This document shows positions 35,627 to 45,230 of a stretch of 64,000 nt of DNA, in pieces (position 1 is the first letter of the stretch; every line of letters starts with the position of its first letter). Source of the stretch: Mucilaginibacter dorajii (GTDB taxonomy: Bacteria; Bacteroidota; Bacteroidia; Sphingobacteriales; Sphingobacteriaceae); NCBI RefSeq assembly GCF_024808255.1, contig NZ_JANTYS010000003.1, positions 186,001 to 250,000 on the forward strand, given 5' to 3'. The notes beneath the pieces were generated by a model. It saw only the letters and a program-made list of their open reading frames with translations, was not told where the DNA came from and ran no database searches. A program made the position numbers and the translations under genes.

Positions 35627-35662
35627 AAAAAAGGCGATGGTTTTAAAACCATCGCCTTTTTT
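35627..35662. terminator. Bidirectional terminator between convergent genes
   Basis: A perfect 18-bp inverted repeat (AAAAAAGGCGATGGTTTT at 35627-35644 with its complement at 35645-35662) gives A/T-tailed hairpins on both strands. It serves the rightward DoxX gene and the leftward DUF4249 gene. Confidence 0.9.
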
Positions 35663-35681
35663 ATAAAAACAATTCAATCCA

Positions 35682-36500
35682 TCACGGCGCGGTTAACGTT
35701 TTCCGCTGTACGGTATGTACGCTAAAATAACCTAAAGCCCCGCCCTGTACATTACTCACCGGGTTTGATGGGGCGGCATTATTGCCATCGCCATTGGCAG
35801 ATGAGTTTAGGCTGAAAAAGTATTTGTAAACAGCCGGATCGATGCATTGCATTTCGATAGTTACTTTATTACCAGGGCGGATATCCCTTGCTGGGTTATC
35901 ATTATTGTTACTGAAATTCAATTGGGTGTTCACTTCCTGCCCGTTGGTAAATTCATCATCATCTAACAATATCGATTCTTCCTTACGGTCATTTACATAT
36001 TGTACAAAGCGGTAATAGTTTTTGGTAGCTATAGGGTCGTGGTATTTTACGGTTACATATTTACGCACCGTGCCATCGGCATTATTGCCAAAACTGCTTT
36101 TTACCAGGTAAATGCTATCAAGTGCCACCTGCGCCTGCATGGCACAGGTAGATGTAAAAGTTTTACCGGCCACAATAACAGTCAGCTTATAAATATGGGC
36201 ATAAGCGCCTGTAAGCGTAGTATTCTGGTAAACGCCGCTGCCGGCGGGCGTAAGCGGGTAAACATTGTTATCATCGCTTATGCTTACCTGCGCGCCATCA
36301 ATACCAATAACATCATTATTATCGGTGAAGTTTTTGGTTTGGCTTAAGGTTACTTTACAGCCGCCTGCCTGGTTGGTTAATACGCCCTCAATTACATATT
36401 GCGGGGTGGTATCGCTTAGCTTTAGGTTGATGGCTTTTTCGCAAGAGCTAAAGGTTGTTACCAGTAAAGCTATCATCAAATATTTTATTGTAGTGCGCAT
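35682..36500 (-). CDS. DUF4249-family lipoprotein, partner of the TonB receptor
   Basis: This 272-residue lipoprotein (lipobox TFSSC, C20) has the DUF4249 opening pattern (EKAINLKLSDTTPQYVIEGVLTNQ). Immunoglobulin-like beta segments follow (GAQVSISDDNNVYPLTPAGSGVYQ). DUF4249 proteins are regularly encoded directly after STN-containing TonB receptors and probably cap or assist them at the outer membrane. Here the receptor stop and this ATG are four bases apart. The frame extends upstream to 36665 inside the receptor gene, but the ATG at 36500 starts the signal peptide. Confidence 0.85.
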   Translation of the reverse strand: MRTTIKYLMIALLVTTFSSCEKAINLKLSDTTPQYVIEGVLTNQAGGCKVTLSQTKNFTDNNDVIGIDGAQVSISDDNNVYPLTPAGSGVYQNTTLTGAYAHIYKLTVIVAGKTFTSTCAMQAQVALDSIYLVKSSFGNNADGTVRKYVTVKYHDPIATKNYYRFVQYVNDRKEESILLDDDEFTNGQEVNTQLNFSNNNDNPARDIRPGNKVTIEMQCIDPAVYKYFFSLNSSANGDGNNAAPSNPVSNVQGGALGYFSVHTVQRKTLTAP

Positions 36501-36504
36501 GTAA

Positions 36505-39174
36505 TTAAAATTTAAAGTTGTAGCTAATAGATGGTACAAAGGTGAACAGCGTAGTGCGCACTGCCTCGGTACGACTTGGGTCATTCTTATTGTCCCTGAA
36601 ATAGATGCGATACGCGTTATGACTGCCGTAAGCGTTGTACAAACTAAAAGTAAGATCGGACTCAAACTTGGCGCTTTTTTTCAACTGCCTGGTAGCTCCC
36701 AGGTCAAGCCTGTTGTAGGCTGGTATCCTATCGGCATTGCGGTTGGTATAGTAGTAATACGTAGCACCGTCAACCTGGTATTTGCCGCTTGGGTAGGTTA
36801 CGGCGTCGCCGGTGTAGTAGATAAAATTGGCAGAGAACGTCCATTTTTCTGATGCTTTGTACATGGCCACAATGGCTATGTCATGAGTACGATCCTGCCG
36901 GGCGTTGTACCACTGGTTATTGTTGATGCCATCTATCTTGCGTTCGGTTTTTGAAAGCGTATAACTTATCCAGCCGGTAAGCCGGCCTGTTTTTTTCTTT
37001 AACAGAAATTCGGCACCGTAAGCACGACCTATACCGTAAAGCAGTTGCGTTTCTATAGGCTGGTTGGTGAAAACATTGGCGCCATTGCGGTAATCAACCT
37101 GGTTTTGCATTTTTTTGTAGTAGGTTTCAACAGTAAATTCATACTGGTGATCCTTCAAATCTCGGTAGTAACCTACCGAAACCTGGTCGGCAAGTTCGGG
37201 TTTAATAAGGTTTGTACTGGCCGCCCATTTATCCGTTGGCGAACCGGAGTTGGAGTTTGATATCAGGTGCAAATTTTGTGCGTTGCGTGCGTATGATGCT
37301 TTAACCGAGCTGAAATCATTCAGCGAATAAGCTGCCGCTATCCTCGGTTCGGGGTTAACATAAGTTTTAACCGCCTGACCAGAAGTATAATGCTGTGTGC
37401 TGATGATATTGCCGTCGGCATCAAGGTTGTAATAATCACCTTCGCCAAGGATTGTAAAAGCGGATACCCGCAAACCATAGGTTAGGCTAAACCTGTCGGT
37501 AGCTTTCCATGTATTGGTAGCATAGGCGGCGTTCTCTAAAGCATACCTGTTTTGCAGGTTTTGAGATAGGATGCCCGAGTTACCGGTTGATGAGATCTCG
37601 CCGGGTTTTATGGTATGATAAATGGCGTTTACCCCAAAGCTGATGGTGTTTTTATCGCCTGCGTAATATTGCAGATCTTCCTTAAAATTGAGATCCCTGA
37701 TCTGCGAATAGATATTAAACTCGTTTACATCCTGCTTAATATTGATCTTATAATCATAATTGCTGTAAATGAGCGAGGTGTTTGAAAATAACTGGCTGTT
37801 AAAAATGTGGTTCCAGCGCAGCGTGGCCGTAGTGTTGCCCCAGTTAATGCCCGCAATATCAGATGCTTTTAACACATCCTTGCCAAAATAGCCCGAGATA
37901 TACAGGCGGTCTTTATCCCCTAAAATATAATTAGCCTTGGCGTTGATATCATAAAAATAAAGCTGGCTTTTTTTGGCGATAGTGTCCTTTGAAAAAGCAA
38001 GGAAGGCGTCGGCGTAAGTACGTCTGGCCGAGATCAGGAACGATGATTTATTTTTCTGGATCGGCCCTTCAACATTAATCCTTGCGGCTATCAGCCCAAC
38101 GCCGCCGCTTACACCAAACTTTTGGTTATTGCCATCATTCATTTTAATATCCAACACAGATGACAGCCTGCCGCCGTACTGCGCGGGCATATCGCCTTTG
38201 TAAATGCTGATGTTTTTAATCGCATCGGAGTTAAAGGTTGAGAAGAAACCCAGCATATGCGATGCATTATAAACCGGTGCTTCATCCAGCAGGATCAGGT
38301 TTTGATCGGCCGCACCGCCGCGTACATAAAAACCGCCGCTGCCTTCGCCGGCCGTTTTAATACCTGGCAACAACTGAATGGTTTTGATGATATCCCGTTC
38401 GCCAAGTAACACCGGGATATTTTTGGTTTCCTGGATGCTGAGGTGTTCAACGCCCATTTGTGGGTTAGCCAAATCGCGGGTGCCAGGTGCTTTGGCGGTA
38501 ATGGTTACCTCTTGTATAGACTGCTCATTGTTATCCATGGCGATGGCGAGCTGTTGGTTGCTGTTTAATGAAATAGGCACAAGGGTGCTTTTTTGCCCAA
38601 CGGCGCTTACGGCAAGCTGATGATCGCCGGCCGGCAAGGTGAGCGAATAAAACCCATATTCGTTACTTGAGGTGCCCTGGTTTACATCCGTGGCCCTGAT
38701 AGTTGCGCCAATCACGGTTTCGCCGGTTTGCTTTGATTTAACGGTGCCGCTTATGGTGTATTTGCCGCCGCCCGCGAGAGCGGCGGCCTGCTTTTTTGGT
38801 TTCTCGGTATCGTATTTGATCATGATATCCTGATCGAGCACCGTATAGCTGAACGGGTAAGGGGCCAGCGCCTTTTTTAATACTTCCCCTAAAGGCTGGT
38901 TTTGAGCGTTAACGCTGATGGTAATTTTGCTTTTGGCAACGGTTTCGTTATAGGTAAACCTTACGCCGCTGGCGGCGGTCAATTGATCTAAAGCCTGCTT
39001 AAGCGGCTGGTTATGAATGCTGATGGTTACCGGCTTATCAAGCGGACTTTGCGCTTTAACCTGGAAAGAAACTGTTAACAGGAGCAATGCGCAAAGCGCC
39101 GTTCGGAGGGCAGCCGGGAAGTACATAAATTGGGCTATCAGCATCGGGGAGCACGCCGGGTAATTGTTTTTCAT
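36505..39174 (-). CDS. TonB-dependent receptor with STN and carboxypeptidase-like domains
   Basis: This 889-residue outer-membrane receptor has an N-terminal signal peptide. An STN domain follows (PVTISIHNQPLKQALDQLTAASGVRF), which signals to a FecR anti-sigma factor. Next are a carboxypeptidase-regulatory-like domain (YTISGTVKSKQTGETVIGATI), a plug (PVLLGERDIIKTIQLLPGIK, GGFYVRGGAADQNLILLDEAPVYN) and a 22-strand-type barrel ending SYNFKF. It is preceded by fecR and followed by DUF4249, so it forms a FecR-regulated uptake system. The substrate is unknown and not necessarily a siderophore. A longer frame starts at 39303, but the ATG at 39174 fits the signal peptide. Confidence 0.93.
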   Translation of the reverse strand: MKNNYPACSPMLIAQFMYFPAALRTALCALLLLTVSFQVKAQSPLDKPVTISIHNQPLKQALDQLTAASGVRFTYNETVAKSKITISVNAQNQPLGEVLKKALAPYPFSYTVLDQDIMIKYDTEKPKKQAAALAGGGKYTISGTVKSKQTGETVIGATIRATDVNQGTSSNEYGFYSLTLPAGDHQLAVSAVGQKSTLVPISLNSNQQLAIAMDNNEQSIQEVTITAKAPGTRDLANPQMGVEHLSIQETKNIPVLLGERDIIKTIQLLPGIKTAGEGSGGFYVRGGAADQNLILLDEAPVYNASHMLGFFSTFNSDAIKNISIYKGDMPAQYGGRLSSVLDIKMNDGNNQKFGVSGGVGLIAARINVEGPIQKNKSSFLISARRTYADAFLAFSKDTIAKKSQLYFYDINAKANYILGDKDRLYISGYFGKDVLKASDIAGINWGNTTATLRWNHIFNSQLFSNTSLIYSNYDYKINIKQDVNEFNIYSQIRDLNFKEDLQYYAGDKNTISFGVNAIYHTIKPGEISSTGNSGILSQNLQNRYALENAAYATNTWKATDRFSLTYGLRVSAFTILGEGDYYNLDADGNIISTQHYTSGQAVKTYVNPEPRIAAAYSLNDFSSVKASYARNAQNLHLISNSNSGSPTDKWAASTNLIKPELADQVSVGYYRDLKDHQYEFTVETYYKKMQNQVDYRNGANVFTNQPIETQLLYGIGRAYGAEFLLKKKTGRLTGWISYTLSKTERKIDGINNNQWYNARQDRTHDIAIVAMYKASEKWTFSANFIYYTGDAVTYPSGKYQVDGATYYYYTNRNADRIPAYNRLDLGATRQLKKSAKFESDLTFSLYNAYGSHNAYRIYFRDNKNDPSRTEAVRTTLFTFVPSISYNFKF

Positions 39175-39227
39175 TTGATGATTTTGGGGTAATGATCTGT
39201 TGGTGACCGGTTTTAATGTGAAATGTG

Positions 39228-40220
39228 TTAGTTTTTGCTGGCCTGGCTTGTAAGAAGGTAGTGGTTGTCTACCAGGGTCCAGTGGGCATCCATTACGGCG
39301 CATAACTTGTTAAGTGTTTGTGCAGCAGGTTGATTGGTGTTTAAACGACCATAAAAACCCTTTTTTGCCAGCTCAGGATCAATAGAAATGTAAATGCTAT
39401 ATTGCCGCTTTAGATTGTTGACTACCTGTTGTACGGTTTCGCCGTTAAAATTGAACAGGCCATTGCGTTCATCAAGAAATTTGACAGCAGCCGGGTAATC
39501 TTCTTTTTCCAGCGATCTATCGGCAAGGGTAAGCACCGTTCTTTGGTTGGCAATCATGATTTGCTGCTGGCTTTTGGGTACATCATGCTCGGCAACGCCT
39601 ACCTTTCCGCTTACAACGGTAACCTCGGCAGTGGCCGCGCCGGGGTAAGCTTTAATATTAAAGCTGGTGCCCAATACTACCGTTTTAATTGGTCCGGATG
39701 TAATGATAAATGGATGGTTGGCATCATGCTTTACGTCAAAAAAAGCCTCGCCGGTTAAGGTTACCAAACGCTGGTCGCCCCTGAACTTATCCGGGTAGCT
39801 TATCCAGGTAGATGGGCTTAGCCAAACCTGCGTACCATCGGGTAAACTGATGTGCCTGTGTTGCCCGGCGGCAGCGCTTAATTGTAATTCCTTAACGGGG
39901 TCTATCACATTTAAAACGGTGTTCCTGTAAAACGTAGCAAAACAAATGAGTGCTATAGTTGCTGCAACGGCAGCTATGCCACGCCATAAAGTAATCACTT
40001 TAGCTTTTGGCCGGGCAGGTGTTTCCATTTGCGTGGTAATCCGATTAAAGATGGCATCCCGGAGTTCATCAGCAGATGAGTGTGCTGCCGCTGAAAGCAG
40101 TACTTCTTCATCATTAAAACCGGCATACCATTGCTCAAACCAGGCCAGCTCTTCGGCTGTTATGGTGCCTTGTTCCAGTTTATGGGCAAGCTCTTTGGCA
40201 TCGTACGCGTTGTTTTCCAT
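39228..40220 (-). CDS. FecR-family anti-sigma factor
   Basis: This 330-residue inner-membrane regulator has a cytoplasmic N-terminal anti-sigma region (~1-70) and one transmembrane helix near residues 78-97 (GIAAVAATIALICFATF). The periplasmic FecR domain follows (LPDGTQVWLSPSTWISYPDKF, GEAFFDVKHDANHPFIIT) with a DUF4974-like C-terminus (GETVQQVVNNLKRQYSIYI). It receives the signal from the STN domain of the receptor encoded next and releases an ECF sigma factor. The expected adjacent sigma gene is absent; the nearest is at 42515-43138, separated by two other genes. Confidence 0.92.
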   Translation of the reverse strand: MENNAYDAKELAHKLEQGTITAEELAWFEQWYAGFNDEEVLLSAAAHSSADELRDAIFNRITTQMETPARPKAKVITLWRGIAAVAATIALICFATFYRNTVLNVIDPVKELQLSAAAGQHRHISLPDGTQVWLSPSTWISYPDKFRGDQRLVTLTGEAFFDVKHDANHPFIITSGPIKTVVLGTSFNIKAYPGAATAEVTVVSGKVGVAEHDVPKSQQQIMIANQRTVLTLADRSLEKEDYPAAVKFLDERNGLFNFNGETVQQVVNNLKRQYSIYISIDPELAKKGFYGRLNTNQPAAQTLNKLCAVMDAHWTLVDNHYLLTSQASKN

Positions 40221-40349
40221 TTAAAATTATTTCAACCTTTACACATATAGTCAATGGTAAAGGGAAACACCCTTAGTGGAAAATGAAATTTATTTTGGGA
40301 GGTGTGATTTTGAGAAGTTGATGCTACAAAACCGATGGAGTTATTGCTG

Positions 40350-41498
40350 TTATAGTTGCTTACCGGCTATGAGTAAGTCAGCAATCTGTTGTGCTTTTTT
40401 AGCGGAGTCGCCATTGCCGATATTTGATAGAACGATGATGGCAACCTGTTGATCTGTAAAGCGCATGATTTGGGCGCTTACTCCATAATCGGCGCCATCC
40501 CATGCCCAGTAGGTACTGCCTTTGAACGTGCCGCGATACAGGCCAAAAGCCTGGTTGTCCATATCATGCCGGAAACGTTGTGTCCGGTGCATGAGCTGGT
40601 AAAACTGTTCGCCGCCAAACTGCTTGCTGAAAAAGTTCTCCTCCCATTTAATGAGATCGTTAACCGTTGTGCTAATACCGCTACCGCCATAATGCGGTGA
40701 ATTACGAGCGTGCTGTATCCAGCCGCTGCCGTATTTAACGTCAAATCCCGACTTGCGGTAAGCATCTACATATTCCTTTGTACGCGGGTTGTAAGGTATC
40801 GCCCTATCCTGTATAATCTCGGTTGCATCGTCGTTAACCATCGTTTGTTTCATTCCCAGGGGCAGGAATAACCGTCGGCGGGCAAATGCGCTGAAGGGTT
40901 CACCGCTCACTTTTTCTACTATTCTGGCTAATAACATGAAGTTGACATTGCAATAATCCCATTTTGTTCCGGGCATAAATGCAAGTGTGTCCTGCCGTAG
41001 TGAGGTACGTATACATTCATCATTGTCAAAATAGTCGAAGGTCACCCAGGAGCGGTCGCTTGCGCGCGGCAATTGATAATAATCCGTGATCCCACTGGTA
41101 TTATAGATCAGGTGTTCGATACGGATCGTATCCTTATACTTCGCCAGTTCCGGGATGAACCGGCTCGCGGGCATATCCAGGCGGAGTTTACCATCCATGA
41201 TAAGCAAGGCGATGCAGGCCCCGGTGAATTGCTTGGAAACAGAGGCAATATCAAAGGCGGATTTAGGAGTGATTGGCAAGGTATAGTCGAGGTTAGCCAA
41301 ACCATAGCCATGCCGGTATATGATCTGCCGATTTTTAACAATCCCAATCGCGTATCCGGGAGTTCGTTTCGTAGTATAAGCCTTAAACAAACTGTCGATC
41401 TTATGTTGCAATTGCCCGGGCAACCCATCGGTTTGCGCCTGAACGACTGATGCTGTCAGAACAAGTGCTAATAATATGTTTAACCGCAAAAAGATCAT
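40350..41498 (-). CDS. Serine hydrolase, beta-lactamase class C/DD-peptidase family
   Basis: This 382-residue exported hydrolase has a signal peptide (LVLTASVVQAQ). The class-C catalytic S86-x-x-K89 lies in IASVSKQF, YCN (Y-x-N) lies in WDYCNVNFML, and a YGGSG segment lies where the family places its third motif. Members include esterases, DD-peptidases and beta-lactamases, and this sequence does not decide among them. It stands between fecR and an oppositely oriented lipoprotein gene, and interrupts the usual sigma-FecR order. Confidence 0.87.
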   Translation of the reverse strand: MIFLRLNILLALVLTASVVQAQTDGLPGQLQHKIDSLFKAYTTKRTPGYAIGIVKNRQIIYRHGYGLANLDYTLPITPKSAFDIASVSKQFTGACIALLIMDGKLRLDMPASRFIPELAKYKDTIRIEHLIYNTSGITDYYQLPRASDRSWVTFDYFDNDECIRTSLRQDTLAFMPGTKWDYCNVNFMLLARIVEKVSGEPFSAFARRRLFLPLGMKQTMVNDDATEIIQDRAIPYNPRTKEYVDAYRKSGFDVKYGSGWIQHARNSPHYGGSGISTTVNDLIKWEENFFSKQFGGEQFYQLMHRTQRFRHDMDNQAFGLYRGTFKGSTYWAWDGADYGVSAQIMRFTDQQVAIIVLSNIGNGDSAKKAQQIADLLIAGKQL

Positions 41499-41767
41499 GA
41501 GGCCTAAATTAATGAATATTCACAAGCAGTGTACATTACCACACGTACAATTAAAAGTGACAAAAGTTAATAATCAAGCGCGAACGATTGCAGATAGGTC
41601 GCATCAACTTCTGAAAATAACTCCCGCATGAACAAAAAGCAAAATAGCGCCCGGTCATTTTTGAGGTGAAAACTGATTGCAGAAATACGAAAATGCATCC
41701 CGTACAATTATTTTATCCGGATGGTCGTTAATGCATTGTTTTTCAATTATTACCAATTTTTCCCTGC

Positions 41768-42418
41768 ATGAAAAAGCACCACGCCCTTTTAATTGCTTTG
41801 CTGGCCTGTTCGGGCTGCGGCATCATCAGTAAACAATATTATTACGTACCCTCGGTTGCACATCAAACCATCAAAGGCTACTTTAGTCATACCGACTTTA
41901 AAATGATCAGTAACAGGTTTAGCGTATCGAACAAGGTGGGCGATAGCGTAGGTTCAATTGCTGTCAGCAATGGCATTGGCCACCCGCTGTTGATGGGCCT
42001 ACTCTTGCCGGTTATGCCGGTTGGGGGCTTTTTTCAAAAAAGTAGTAGCCAGTTTGTAATGGAGGTGACCGTGAATAGCAACGAAGGTTATTTCATGCCT
42101 TTAGCCATCGACAGCAACGATTACAAAAGCGTACGGGACTCGCTGCATATTTCGAAAGTCAGTACGAAACGCCCCCTGCAAAGCAACCAATGCTATATGA
42201 TCGTTAACGATACACTAAAAGTTCCGCTGAAGGTTGGCGAGTTCTTTATGGGGCATACAGGGGCACATAGTTATTGGATGACAGCCGATATCCGTTTCAG
42301 AAAAGTTAAGTCGCTGAAATTGATCACCGGGAATACCTTACTCGACAGCACACTTAATCATGTCACCTTTAAACGAAGATCGCGCATTAAATTCGACCTG
42401 GTAGGGCCCGGATATTGA
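41768..42418 (+). CDS. Hypothetical lipoprotein
   Basis: I do not recognise this 216-residue protein. It has a lipoprotein signal (LLACSGC, C17) and mostly beta-strand content (GYFSHTDFKMISNRF, MVNDTLKVPLKVGEFFMGHTG). A hydrophobic stretch around residue 80 (GHPLLMGLLLPVMPVGGFF) may be buried. It is the only rightward gene between the serine hydrolase and the sigma factor, both leftward. The 269-base upstream gap (41499-41767) shows nothing else. Codon use matches its surroundings. Confidence 0.6.
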   Translation: MKKHHALLIALLACSGCGIISKQYYYVPSVAHQTIKGYFSHTDFKMISNRFSVSNKVGDSVGSIAVSNGIGHPLLMGLLLPVMPVGGFFQKSSSQFVMEVTVNSNEGYFMPLAIDSNDYKSVRDSLHISKVSTKRPLQSNQCYMIVNDTLKVPLKVGEFFMGHTGAHSYWMTADIRFRKVKSLKLITGNTLLDSTLNHVTFKRRSRIKFDLVGPGY

Positions 42419-42514
42419 CATGGGGTAGAATGATCAGGCAGCAAAAAAACAACCTGTTATTTTTGCCGCCCATGATTGATGCCGTCTTTGAAAACAGCCA
42501 TCAGGTAGTAGCTC

Positions 42515-43138
42515 TTATAAAAAATAATCTGCATTTGTGCACAACAAGATCAGCACACAGCCAGAAACACCCATTGTTGCCCGCAGCGTTGTCAACGCCT
42601 TGCTCATGTGCGCTTCTACCGTTTTTTGTGAAATATTCAATTCGGCGGCTATCTCGGCATAGGTTTTATTTTCGTCCCTGCTGAGCAGGAAAACGATGCG
42701 GCATTTTTCGGGCAGTTGATTAATGCTTTGGTCAAGTAGTTTTCGGAGTTCTTTTTCGGCCAGCCAGTTTGCGGTAGTATCTTCGGTATCGGTGGCATTA
42801 ACGCTTAGCTCATCAATATGTTGCTGCCTGCGGTGCTGTTTGGCCAGGTGATTGATCACTTTGTATTTAACCGCCACCGAAAGATAGGTAGCCACAGCAT
42901 GAGTTAATTCGATATTAGCCCTGCGCTGCCATATGCTTAAAAATACTTCCTGCACCACTTCCTCGGCTTCGTGCTCGTCGCCCAGGCGATGTAAGGCTAC
43001 GGCAAATGTTTTATCCCAATAACGATTGTACAATTCGGTGGATGCGGCACGGTCATCATGGCGGATACGGTCCAGGAGCTGCTGATCGGTATACTGGTTT
43101 TGCAGGTTTAATACAGGCATATTTACGCTGTAGGTCAT
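42515..43138 (-). CDS. RNA polymerase ECF sigma-70 factor
   Basis: This 207-residue sigma factor has region 2 (STELYNRYWDKTFAVALHRLGDEHEAEEVVQEVFLSIW) and region 4 (LPEKCRIVFLLSRDENKTYAEIAAELNISQKTVEAHMSKAL), the Bacteroidota FecI-like type. Such sigmas normally pair with FecR. The only FecR in the window begins 2.3 kb downstream on the same strand, beyond two unrelated genes. An internal ATG at 43120 is an alternative start. It probably drives the receptor/DUF4249 operon (inference). Confidence 0.9.
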   Translation of the reverse strand: MTYSVNMPVLNLQNQYTDQQLLDRIRHDDRAASTELYNRYWDKTFAVALHRLGDEHEAEEVVQEVFLSIWQRRANIELTHAVATYLSVAVKYKVINHLAKQHRRQQHIDELSVNATDTEDTTANWLAEKELRKLLDQSINQLPEKCRIVFLLSRDENKTYAEIAAELNISQKTVEAHMSKALTTLRATMGVSGCVLILLCTNADYFL

Positions 43139-43313
43139 AAAGGAACTCTTAATATGTCTCGGCTCGGTTATGACAAACTTATCGAACTAAAGTTACACAG
43201 CACCAAAAAAACAATAGATTTATCGATATTGTAACTCATAAACCTTTCAATTAGTGCCCTGACCGGCAGTAAATGGCACATTTTAATTAATTGAACCGTT
43301 TTTTTTACCTGTT

Positions 43314-43673
43314 ATGATAGATCGGCAATTTGCCCGAAGTTTTGCCACAGCATGGATCAACTGCTGGAACACCCGCGACCTTGACCAGTTGATGCAGCAT
43401 TACACCGATGATTTTATTATCGAAACGCCCTACGCCTTAAAGATCTATCCGGATTGCGGTGGAATAATATCCGGCAAAAAACATGTACGGCAATACTGGG
43501 AAACCGCGTTGAGCAAACTCACAGCCCTGCACTTTGAATTGCTGGAAGTACTTACGGGGGTAAATGCCACCAGCATTTATTATCATAACACCATAAGTGG
43601 TAAAAACGCTGTTGAAAGCCTGTTTTTTAATGCTGATGGAAAGGTTGAGCGGGTAATTGTGATGTATAATTAA
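43314..43673 (+). CDS. SnoaL/NTF2-like protein
   Basis: This 119-residue cone-shaped NTF2-fold protein opens ATAWINCWNTRDLDQLMQHYTDDFIIETP and continues GKKHVRQYWETALSKLTAL, typical of SnoaL-like and DUF4440 domains. These fold into small ligand-binding or isomerase proteins. It is cytoplasmic, with no signal peptide. It is divergent from the sigma factor and convergent with the alditol-oxidase-like gene, so context gives no clear role. Confidence 0.8.
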   Translation: MIDRQFARSFATAWINCWNTRDLDQLMQHYTDDFIIETPYALKIYPDCGGIISGKKHVRQYWETALSKLTALHFELLEVLTGVNATSIYYHNTISGKNAVESLFFNADGKVERVIVMYN

Positions 43674-43772
43674 TGGAAGAGCTATGCTTCCTCAGCAGCT
43701 TCTGATAAGATACCCATTATGATAATAAAGGCAAACTCTTTATAATAGATAGTACAGGCCAGGATGTTATAG

Positions 43773-45113
43773 CTACGCCCCGTAAATATTATGAGCCAAA
43801 AACGCGTTCCTGAACTTGCCATGCGGATCATATTCGGCAACCACTTCTTTAAAGGCGGCTATCTTCTCGTATCGCGAAGCCAATACTTTAGGATCAAGAG
43901 TAAACACTTTGCCCCAGTGTGGCCGGGCGTTAAAGGGGGCAAGGGCCTTTTCAATGGTGGGAAGCAGTTTGGTAACAGCTTCGGTTTCTGGTTTCCAGGT
44001 AAAGTGAATGGTTACCGATTGCTGGTTGTGGCAGGGACTCATCCACAGGCTATCCGCCGCGATGGTCCTGATCTCGGTAATGAACAAATGCGGCCCTACC
44101 TGTTTACCCAGTTTGGCTATCGCTTCAATAGCTTCAACGGCATGCTGCATCGGTACAAAATATTCAGATTGCAACTCTTTACCGCTGCTTGGGATAAAAC
44201 CCATTTTAAAATGCGGTAATCTTTCATACCACGGACCGGGTACACCCAACTGATCGGTACAGCTTTCGGCCGGATGGTCATATATAGGGTGCAGGTTTTT
44301 GGTAGCCGCTTTAGCACCGTAAAACTCGGCACCGTCATGGTCTTTTTCGGTCATGCGGCTTTTTATCCAAACCTCGTTAATGTAGTCGTTTTGCCAGTCG
44401 GTAAACAGGCTTACACTGTACCCGGCAGATACGATAGCCTCAAAATGCTGCTTTACCTGTGGCATTGGCATTTTTAAAAATACCCGCTGGCGCATCATAT
44501 AGGTAGGCTCAATAGCAAGCGTAACCTTGGTAATTACGCCGATAGCACCCAGGCCAACTACCACGGCGTTAAATTTTTCGGAATCTGTAGCCTTTGAAAA
44601 ATGAACAATACTGCCATCGGCAACAACAACTTCCAATGCCCTTACCGCGCTGGCCAGGTTGCCGTTTTTAACCCCGCTGCCGTGGGTAGCTGTAGTAATG
44701 GAGCCCGCGACCGAAATATGCGGCAACGATGCCAGGTTATGCAGCGCGAAGCCTTCTTTATGCAGGTAGGGGGCAAGCTCGCCATATTTAATACCGCCCT
44801 CCACGGTAACGGTCATGGCTTTTTTATCTATGGAAATAACTTTATTGAGTTCTTTGGTCGATAGCAGGTCGTCTTTGCTATCGGCAATGCGGTTAAAGCA
44901 ATGCCTTGTGCCAAGGGCTTTAAGCTTGCTGTATTTTTTAACCAGCTGCTGCACCTCGGCCACCGAGCGCGGGTACTGCACGTTAGCTGTGTTATAAGTA
45001 AGATTGCCGGCCCAGTTTTGCAAAGGAGCCTGGCCTGCCAGGGATATGATAGGAGATAACAAAGGTGTAGTCATAAGTGTGCCGCCTAAACGGATAAATG
45101 TTTTTCTTTTCAT
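43773..45113 (-). CDS. Exported FAD-linked oxidase, alditol/xylitol oxidase-like
   Basis: This 446-residue VAO-family flavoprotein has a signal sequence (KRKTFIRLGG..., Tat-like with a KR pair rather than RR). A NWAGNLTYNTANVQYPRS opening follows. H71 in LGTRHCFNRIADS matches the histidine that carries covalent FAD in alditol oxidase (AldO). GSITTATHGSG and a C-terminal RPHWGKVF are also family marks. AldO-type enzymes oxidise xylitol, sorbitol and similar polyols to aldoses with production of H2O2; gulonolactone oxidase is an alternative. Periplasmic export is inferred from the signal. It is divergent from a MarR gene across 117 bases. Confidence 0.82.
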   Translation of the reverse strand: MKRKTFIRLGGTLMTTPLLSPIISLAGQAPLQNWAGNLTYNTANVQYPRSVAEVQQLVKKYSKLKALGTRHCFNRIADSKDDLLSTKELNKVISIDKKAMTVTVEGGIKYGELAPYLHKEGFALHNLASLPHISVAGSITTATHGSGVKNGNLASAVRALEVVVADGSIVHFSKATDSEKFNAVVVGLGAIGVITKVTLAIEPTYMMRQRVFLKMPMPQVKQHFEAIVSAGYSVSLFTDWQNDYINEVWIKSRMTEKDHDGAEFYGAKAATKNLHPIYDHPAESCTDQLGVPGPWYERLPHFKMGFIPSSGKELQSEYFVPMQHAVEAIEAIAKLGKQVGPHLFITEIRTIAADSLWMSPCHNQQSVTIHFTWKPETEAVTKLLPTIEKALAPFNARPHWGKVFTLDPKVLASRYEKIAAFKEVVAEYDPHGKFRNAFLAHNIYGA

Positions 45114-45230
45114 AAAAATTGGTTAATACAAGGTAGGGTTTTAGTTGGAAGAAAAAGTAAAATAAATCACAAATATAGTTGACAAAGGCTACTATATTTG
45201 TGATGTTTGCTTCATAAAAGGACGATACCA

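Noticed and set aside
36505..40220. A siderophore uptake system
   Set aside because: The FecR/STN receptor build is shared by glycan and other uptake systems, and no siderophore genes are nearby.
43791..44219. A 142-residue plus-strand frame opposite the alditol-oxidase-like gene
   Set aside because: The minus-strand flavoprotein is unambiguous, and the opposite frame lacks domain motifs.
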